10,043 nucleotides of DNA from Clostridiaceae bacterium. GTDB lineage: Bacteria; Bacillota; Clostridia; Oscillospirales; Acutalibacteraceae. The translations under genes and the position numbers were made by a program. The stretch is from assembly GCA_904501895.1 (NCBI GenBank), contig CAJGCX010000064.1, positions 1 to 10,043 on the forward strand, in the 5' to 3' direction. Below are positions 6,163 to 10,043 of this stretch, piece by piece. Each line of letters starts with the position of its first letter. Positions within the stretch are counted from its first letter, which is position 1. The notes below the pieces were generated by a model. That model saw only the letters and a list, made by a program, of their open reading frames with translations. It was not told the DNA's origin and made no database searches.

Positions 6163-6190
6163 TGCGGGCGATTCGTGAAACGCCCCTACA
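6163..6190 (-). repeat. Palindromic repeat unit 2 (inverted orientation)
   Basis: GGGCG (6166-6170) pairs with CGCCC (6181-6185), and an inner TTC/GAA extends the symmetry. Read on the minus strand it starts TGTAGGGGCG, matching the GTAGGG lead of unit 1. Short repeats of this style are common between genes in many Clostridia; that statement is from general knowledge and was not tested here. Confidence 0.7.
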
Positions 6191-6227
6191 ATTCATAATC
6201 CCAATAATTTATAATTTAAATATAAAA

Positions 6228-6260
6228 AGCAGGCGTGGAAGCCTGCCACTACGCGTAGCG
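6228..6260 (-). repeat. Palindromic repeat unit 3 (inverted orientation)
   Basis: GCAGGC (6229-6234) pairs perfectly with GCCTGC (6241-6246) around a 6-base loop. It is followed by a 10-bp perfect palindrome, CTACGCGTAG (6249-6258). On the minus strand it reads GCGTAGTGGCAGGC, related to the lead of unit 1. It is flanked by near-identical 15-base AT-rich direct repeats at 6209-6223 and 6275-6289 (14 of 15 match), which may be old insertion duplications. Confidence 0.65.
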
Positions 6261-6303
6261 AATATAACTAAAAATTATAATTTGAATATGCAATGTATAA
6301 ATC

Positions 6304-6332
6304 TTGAAATGATAAATATTTGATGATATAAT
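6304..6332 (+). promoter_or_regulatory. Promoter of the CapA-family gene
   Basis: TTGAAA (6304-6309), a 17-base spacer and TATAAT (6327-6332), with an upstream TGA making an extended -10, form a near-consensus promoter 30 bases before the start codon. It lies just downstream of the palindromic repeat cluster. Confidence 0.8.
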
Positions 6333-6361
6333 GTTTATAACTTATTTGAAAGGTTATTTTT

Positions 6362-7525
6362 ATGAAAGATAAGACTTCTTTAGTTTTTACCGGCGATATT
6401 GGTTTTGACCGATATATGTATGGTAAATGGGATGATGAAAATTTAATATCACAAGAAATTTTGGATTTTCTTCACAGTGCTGACCACGTTATTGTGAATG
6501 TTGAGGGTCCTGTGGCAGAGGCTGAAACTAATACTACTCAGAGTGGTGTTCAACAGTTATTACACACTATTGACCCGAAGGCTGTTAAGGTGCTTAACAA
6601 CATGAAGGCCGATATTTGGAATATCTGTAATAATCATATTATGGATGCAGGTCCTTACGGTATTGAAAGCACTTTGAAAATTGCAAAGGAAAATAATGTT
6701 CAGACTCTTGGTGCAGGAATGGACGTTAACGAAGCGAGAAAGCCTGTTATTTTAGATGAAGCAGGTGGAATCGGTATGATTGGCGTTGGTTATCAGCGTG
6801 CTTGTCGTAAGGCTGATGTTGATAAGCCCGGTTGTTATAGCTGGAGTGACCTTGAGGAAATCCAAAAATCAATTAATGAGATTAAAAGTAAATGTCGTTG
6901 GTGTATTGTTGTAGCACACGCAGGTGAAGAATTTACTCCACTACCCTCTCCATATACTCGAGAAAGATACCATAAGTATTTGGAAATGGGTGCTGATATT
7001 GTTGTGTCACATCATCCACACGTGCCAATGAATTATGAAACTGTCGGTGATAAAATCATTTTCTATTCACTTGGTAATTTTATTTTCGATACTGATTATC
7101 AACGCTCACAGTTTAATACTGACAACGGTTTGATTATAAAGCTTAATTTTACTGAAAATGAGTTCAGTTTTGAGCCGATGGGACTTAAAATCGTCCGCGG
7201 TGAGGAAAAAATTGTAAAAGATGATTTACCACGAATATTCGTTGATGTTCAGGAGGATGAATATAAGCTTCTGTCTCCCCTTTCTGCTAAAATGCATATT
7301 GAAGCAACAAAAAGGCAGATGACATACTTGAAGCCTGATGAATTCAAGGGTGCAAGTGAAGAAAAATGGAAGGAGCATTTTTCAGAACAACTCAGAACAG
7401 GTCGAGTGCCCGGTGAAACTCTTGATTTCTTTATTCTTTGTCCTTTGGCTCAGAAAGCTGATGAGGGTAAATGGAAGGAAAGCAAATTAGAGGACATAAA
7501 GAATTATATTTTAGAGCAAATGTAA
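6362..7525 (+). CDS. CapA-family metallophosphatase-like protein (PGA_cap domain)
   Basis: This is a 387-aa protein of the CapA/PGA_cap family, related to the poly-gamma-glutamate capsule protein CapA and to metallophosphoesterases. Conserved blocks in order are FTGDIGFD (9-16, Asp12), VNVEGPV (45-51), NNHIMDAG (90-97), VVAHAGEEF (183-191), VVSHHPHVP (214-222) and IIFYSLGNFIFD (232-243). The Asp, Asn and His residues are the expected metal-binding set. The C-terminal 120 residues are less conserved and charged. Unlike B. anthracis CapA, there is no signal peptide or membrane anchor, so a cytoplasmic location is predicted. No capB or capC genes are nearby, so capsule synthesis is not supported. 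AAAGG at 6349-6353 precedes the ATG by eight bases. Family membership is firm; the substrate is unknown. Confidence 0.88.
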   Translation: MKDKTSLVFTGDIGFDRYMYGKWDDENLISQEILDFLHSADHVIVNVEGPVAEAETNTTQSGVQQLLHTIDPKAVKVLNNMKADIWNICNNHIMDAGPYGIESTLKIAKENNVQTLGAGMDVNEARKPVILDEAGGIGMIGVGYQRACRKADVDKPGCYSWSDLEEIQKSINEIKSKCRWCIVVAHAGEEFTPLPSPYTRERYHKYLEMGADIVVSHHPHVPMNYETVGDKIIFYSLGNFIFDTDYQRSQFNTDNGLIIKLNFTENEFSFEPMGLKIVRGEEKIVKDDLPRIFVDVQEDEYKLLSPLSAKMHIEATKRQMTYLKPDEFKGASEEKWKEHFSEQLRTGRVPGETLDFFILCPLAQKADEGKWKESKLEDIKNYILEQM

Positions 7526-7539
7526 TTGTATTTTTGGTC

Positions 7540-7568
7540 TTGATAATATTTAAATAATGGTATATAAT
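7540..7568 (+). promoter_or_regulatory. Promoter of the lipoprotein gene
   Basis: TTGATA (7540-7545), a 17-base spacer and TATAAT (7563-7568) lie 30 bases before the lipoprotein start. The lipoprotein gene can therefore be expressed on its own, although no terminator separates it from the CapA-family gene. Confidence 0.7.
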
Positions 7569-7598
7569 TATTAAAAATTACGAATCGAGGAAATTAGA

Positions 7599-8177
7599 AT
7601 GAAAAAGTTTTTAGCGTTAATTTTAGCACTTACAATTATGTGCTTCTCATTTGTTGCTTGTAGTGACAATAAGGGAGAAACACCTGATTCACAGGAAACA
7701 ACTGAAGAAAAAATGCCTGAATCAATTGAATTGACTATGGAAAATTTTGATACATACTTTGAATTTATTGAGGAATCATTCTTCACAAAGGATAAGAACG
7801 GAAATTTGACACAGTTACGTTTCAGACATTACTATAAGCTCAAGCCTGAATATAATATCAACTTGGAAGAATCAACTGTACTTCTTAAGTATGACTATTC
7901 TGCAGTAACAAAGAAGGTTGATATTGATTTTGATGCTCAGAAATTTACTCTTGGTGAGGATACTGAAGAAAAAGATTATTATAAGGCTATTCCAATTACA
8001 AAAATCAGCCAGCTTACATATAAGGATAATGCGATTTTACTCTTACAGCCAACACACGCTAAGAAGGGTGACAAAACAGTTGAATACTTTGATGACTTTA
8101 AATTAGTAAGCGTTGAAGGTACTCTTCATTTTGCTGAATCTGATGCAGACCACTCAGCTGAAGACCATACTCACTAA
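7599..8177 (+). CDS. Small predicted lipoprotein of unknown function
   Basis: This 192-aa exported protein is not one I recognise. The N-terminus MKKFLALILALTIMCFSF is a signal sequence ending in the lipobox FVAC, so Cys21 should be lipidated and the protein anchored outside the membrane. A short acidic, Thr/Glu-rich linker follows (about 22-45). Residues about 46-180 form one domain rich in alternating charged and aromatic residues (TYFEFIEESFF, LRFRHYYKLKPEYN, VLLKYDYSAVTKKVDIDF), suggestive of a beta-rich fold. The C-terminal tail DADHSAEDHTH is rich in His and Asp and could bind metal. GAGG at 7587-7590 serves as SD, eight bases before the ATG. It follows the CapA-family gene by 73 bases, with its own promoter, and ends at a strong terminator. 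Confidence 0.85.
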   Translation: MKKFLALILALTIMCFSFVACSDNKGETPDSQETTEEKMPESIELTMENFDTYFEFIEESFFTKDKNGNLTQLRFRHYYKLKPEYNINLEESTVLLKYDYSAVTKKVDIDFDAQKFTLGEDTEEKDYYKAIPITKISQLTYKDNAILLLQPTHAKKGDKTVEYFDDFKLVSVEGTLHFAESDADHSAEDHTH

Positions 8178-8184
8178 AAATAAT

Positions 8185-8215
8185 GAGCAGACTTTTTACG
8201 GTCTGCTCTTTTTTT
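8185..8215 (+). terminator. Intrinsic terminator after the lipoprotein gene
   Basis: GAGCAGAC (8185-8192) and GTCTGCTC (8201-8208) form a perfect 8-bp stem with an 8-base loop, followed by seven T residues. It sits between convergent genes, and its T run overlaps the end of the TetR gene's stop codon (8214-8216). On the minus strand the bases after the stem (ATTATTTTTA) are a weaker U tract, so it may also stop the TetR transcript. Confidence 0.92.
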
Positions 8216-8792
8216 ATTTAATTAACTTTTTAAGATATTTTGAAGCACGAATTAATTTGAAGATTTTACCTGATAAGAAAGTTTCAAGGATTTTTGTCAT
8301 CTCCTCTTCAGATAACTCCTTATTATTTCTTGCATAATAAAGCATAAAGTGAGTTAATGCACCTGACAAGAGAACTACGTGATATGAAAAGTCAGCCTGG
8401 TACTCAAAATCCGGAATAAACTTGTTAAGGAAATGAGTAATGGATTTGAATATTTCATCAGAAACAAGATTTCCCATATTGTTTTTAACAATTGCATTAA
8501 CAATTCTTGGATTTTCCTTAACAACGCTTACAAAAGCAGAGATTGCTTCATTTGAGCTTGGGATTTCCTTTAATGAGCTTAATTTATCTGAATACATACT
8601 TCTTAATAAGTATCTGAATAGCTCATCCTTTGAGTCGAAGTAATTGTAAAAAGTCTGTCTTGATAAATCAGCTTTTTTACATATATCCATAATAGAAATT
8701 TCTTCATAAGGCTTTTCTTCCATTAATTCGATAAGCGTTTCTGTAAGCCATCGTTGTGATTTAATTGCTGTTGGATTACTTCCGTTATACAT
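8214..8792 (-). CDS. TetR/AcrR-family transcriptional regulator
   Basis: This is a 192-aa one-component repressor-type regulator. The N-terminal HTH is clear: WLTETLIELMEEKPYEEISIMDICKKADLS followed by RQTFYNYFDSKDELF (about 15-59), the usual TetR recognition helix and YYxF-like block. The rest (about 60-192) is the variable all-helical ligand-binding and dimer domain; LLSGALTHFMLYY suggests a hydrophobic pocket. I chose the ATG at 8792. It has GGAGGT (8799-8804) at six bases spacing, and MYNGSNPTAIKSQRW is a normal TetR start. A longer frame starting at 8882 would add 30 residues of AT-rich, non-conserved sequence encoded in the regulatory region. The gene is divergent from an acyl-CoA synthetase gene, which it probably controls. 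The ligand is unknown; an acyl-CoA or fatty acid is a reasonable guess. Confidence 0.93.
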   Translation of the reverse strand: MYNGSNPTAIKSQRWLTETLIELMEEKPYEEISIMDICKKADLSRQTFYNYFDSKDELFRYLLRSMYSDKLSSLKEIPSSNEAISAFVSVVKENPRIVNAIVKNNMGNLVSDEIFKSITHFLNKFIPDFEYQADFSYHVVLLSGALTHFMLYYARNNKELSEEEMTKILETFLSGKIFKLIRASKYLKKLIK

Positions 8793-8831
8793 TGACAAAC
8801 CTCCAAAAATGTACAAGTTTTTGACATTATG

Positions 8832-8860
8832 TTGACTTTGAAATAAAAGTTTGTTAAACT
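8832..8860 (+). promoter_or_regulatory. Candidate promoter of the acyl-CoA synthetase gene
   Basis: TTGACT (8832-8837) and TAAACT (8855-8860) are spaced by 17 bases on the plus strand. The -10 is only a partial match to consensus, which would suit a regulated promoter. It overlaps the 19-bp dyad proposed as the TetR operator. A further TTGACA at 8821-8826 has no good -10. Confidence 0.4.
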
Positions 8861-8863
8861 TTT
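8845..8863. promoter_or_regulatory. Candidate TetR-type operator (19-bp dyad)
   Basis: AAAAGTTT and AAACTTTT are a perfect 8-bp inverted repeat around a 3-base centre GTT, in the 135-base space between the divergent regulator and acyl-CoA synthetase genes. A second 8-bp inverted pair, TTTGACAT (8820-8827) and ATGTCAAA (8876-8883), brackets it almost symmetrically. Size, symmetry and position fit TetR operators. Binding by the adjacent regulator is inference. Confidence 0.5.
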
Positions 8864-8927
8864 TAAGTATTACAAATGTCAAATTTATTATGTAACTCCC
8901 CTGTTATAAATAAAAAGGAGAATAATT

Positions 8928-10043
8928 ATGGCAAAAAAACACAGAAATGCAGGAAATGCAAATATACCTGATTATAAAACTCTTAAAGAAATTGTTGTTA
9001 CAGGTGTTGAAAAGGGTCAGGATAAAAGACAGTATGTTTTCCTTGACAAAGATAAAAATGAATGTGAAAGAACATTTAACCAGACTTGGAGTGAAATTGC
9101 TGCACTCGGTACATTCTTTTATGTAAATGGTCTTAACGGTAAAAAGAAAATCGCAATCATTGCTGAAAACAGCTTTGAATGGATGATAGCTTATTACGCT
9201 ACAATCTGCGGTTGTAATATTACTGTTCCTATGGATGCAAAGCTTCCTTATGATGACCTTGCTGACCAGCTTATCCGTTGCGGTTGTGATGCATTAGTTC
9301 ATTCTGCAAAGTTTAACAAGGCAGTTGAAGAATTTAAGGCAAATCCTCAGATGCCTCAGATGCAGTATTTTTGTTTAGAAGATTATAACAGTTTTCTTAA
9401 AATTGGTCAAGAAGCAATTGATAATGGGAATAAAGATTTCATTGATGCAGAAGTTTTACCTGACGACCTTGCATGTATTGCTTATACATCTGGTACAACT
9501 GCAAAGAGTAAGGGTGTTATGCTTACACATTATAACATTGCTTCAAACTGTACGTCATCAACACGTGCTCTTAATGGAAGACATGCTATCGGATTTTTGC
9601 CATTGAATCATACTTACGCTTGGGTTAGTGCTCTTTTTGCATCATATCTCCTTTCACAGTGGGGTTATCTTTGTGACGGTATTAAGAATATTCAGGGTGA
9701 TATGAAAAAGTACCATCCTTATAATATCTGCGGTGTTCCACTTGTTGTTAATACAATTTATAACAGAATCTGGAAAACTGCAAGAAAGACAGGCAGAGAG
9801 GATATTCTTAAAAAAGGTATTAAAATCAGCAATACTCTTATGAAGTTCGGTATTGACAGACGTGCAAAGATTTTCAAGACAATTATTGATAATCTCGGCG
9901 GTAACCTTAATATGATTGTCTGTGGTGCAGCTAACCTTGACCCTAAGGTTGAAAAAGGTATGCACGATTTCGGTATTGACATTTACAATGGTTACGGACT
10001 TACTGAATGCTCCCCTGCTGTTACTTGTAACAGACCTGGTAAA
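8928..10043 (+). CDS. AMP-binding long-chain acyl-CoA synthetase-like enzyme (N-terminal part)
   Basis: This gene encodes the first 372 residues of an ANL-superfamily adenylating enzyme, cut by the right edge. Such enzymes activate a carboxylic acid with ATP and then transfer it to CoA. Motifs seen are the ATP-binding loop YTSGTTAKSKGVMLTHYN (186-203), FLPLNHTYAW (223-232), CGAANLDPKV (332-341) and NGYGLTECSPAVT (354-366). These match the FadD-like long-chain fatty acid group best. The loop deviates from the usual SGTTGxPKG: the third Gly is Ala and the Pro is Ser, while the catalytic-loop Lys is kept. There is no signal peptide. AAGGAG at 8915-8920 lies seven bases before the ATG. It is divergent from the TetR gene. 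The true substrate, and whether the missing C-terminal domain is intact, cannot be seen; acyl-ACP synthetase is an alternative. Confidence 0.9.
   Translation, partial: MAKKHRNAGNANIPDYKTLKEIVVTGVEKGQDKRQYVFLDKDKNECERTFNQTWSEIAALGTFFYVNGLNGKKKIAIIAENSFEWMIAYYATICGCNITVPMDAKLPYDDLADQLIRCGCDALVHSAKFNKAVEEFKANPQMPQMQYFCLEDYNSFLKIGQEAIDNGNKDFIDAEVLPDDLACIAYTSGTTAKSKGVMLTHYNIASNCTSSTRALNGRHAIGFLPLNHTYAWVSALFASYLLSQWGYLCDGIKNIQGDMKKYHPYNICGVPLVVNTIYNRIWKTARKTGREDILKKGIKISNTLMKFGIDRRAKIFKTIIDNLGGNLNMIVCGAANLDPKVEKGMHDFGIDIYNGYGLTECSPAVTCNRPGK

Larger units (their letters stand above)
6056..6361. other. Intergenic region with repeats and the capA-like promoter
   Basis: No convincing protein gene lies here. 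A plus-strand open frame at 6108-6323 covers palindromic repeats and lacks an SD, so it is spurious. The left part is T/A-rich with repeated ATTCA/TTATT words. The centre holds three short GC-rich palindromes (6110-6260). The right end holds the promoter and ribosome binding site of the downstream gene. Confidence 0.8.

Noticed and set aside
6101..6290. The idea that the repeat cluster is a CRISPR array
   Set aside because: The units differ in sequence and orientation, spacing is irregular, and no cas genes are near.
6108..6323. A 71-codon plus-strand open frame in the intergenic region
   Set aside because: It runs through the palindromic repeats, has no ribosome binding site, and its product has no protein-like pattern.
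8793..8882. A 30-residue N-terminal extension of the TetR regulator
   Set aside because: The inner ATG at 8792 has an ideal GGAGGT SD, the extension is low-complexity AT-rich coding, and it would cover the operator and promoter region.
9654..9982. Minus-strand open frames inside the acyl-CoA synthetase gene
   Set aside because: They lie antisense to a clear coding frame with conserved motifs, and no SD or family pattern supports them.

Overview
The window looks like chromosomal DNA from a low-GC Firmicute, most likely a gut or rumen Clostridia member (Ruminococcaceae/Oscillospiraceae-like). That placement is inferred from AT-rich intergenic DNA, strong GGAGG-type ribosome binding sites, TTGAAA/TATAAT-type promoters, a Gram-positive style lipoprotein and the gene families present. 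It is not a species identification.

Layout. Positions 1-2743 (minus strand) hold a glycolytic operon, pgk-tpiA-gpmI, with gpmI running off the left edge; a good promoter sits just upstream of pgk. Positions 2857-5609 (minus strand) hold a two-gene unit: a cytoplasmic family 2 glycoside hydrolase followed 2 bases later by a WYL-domain transcription regulator. Positions 5610-6361 contain no protein gene but are the most structured part of the window. They carry back-to-back promoters, a tRNA-Leu(UAG) gene with a strong terminator, a 58-bp exact duplication of the tRNA leader plus the first 22 bases of the tRNA, a GC-rich 98-bp structured insert between the two copies, and a cluster of three short palindromic repeats. 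Positions 6362-8177 (plus strand) carry a CapA-family metallophosphatase-like protein and a small unrecognised lipoprotein, each with its own promoter, closed by an intrinsic terminator. Positions 8214-8792 (minus strand) hold a TetR-family regulator, divergent from an AMP-binding acyl-CoA synthetase (8928 onward, cut by the right edge). The intergenic space between these two contains a 19-bp dyad that is a good candidate operator.

How the parts fit. pgk, tpiA and gpmI are consecutive lower-glycolysis functions and are probably co-transcribed. The GH2 enzyme would split an imported oligosaccharide or glycoside inside the cell, and the linked WYL protein may regulate it. The TetR protein probably controls its own gene and the acyl-CoA synthetase, perhaps in response to a fatty acid or acyl-CoA. 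No complete new multi-gene system is evident. The most unusual feature is the rearranged tRNA-Leu locus: the promoter is separated from the intact tRNA by a pseudo-tRNA fragment and a foldable GC-rich element that may be a repeat or mobile sequence.
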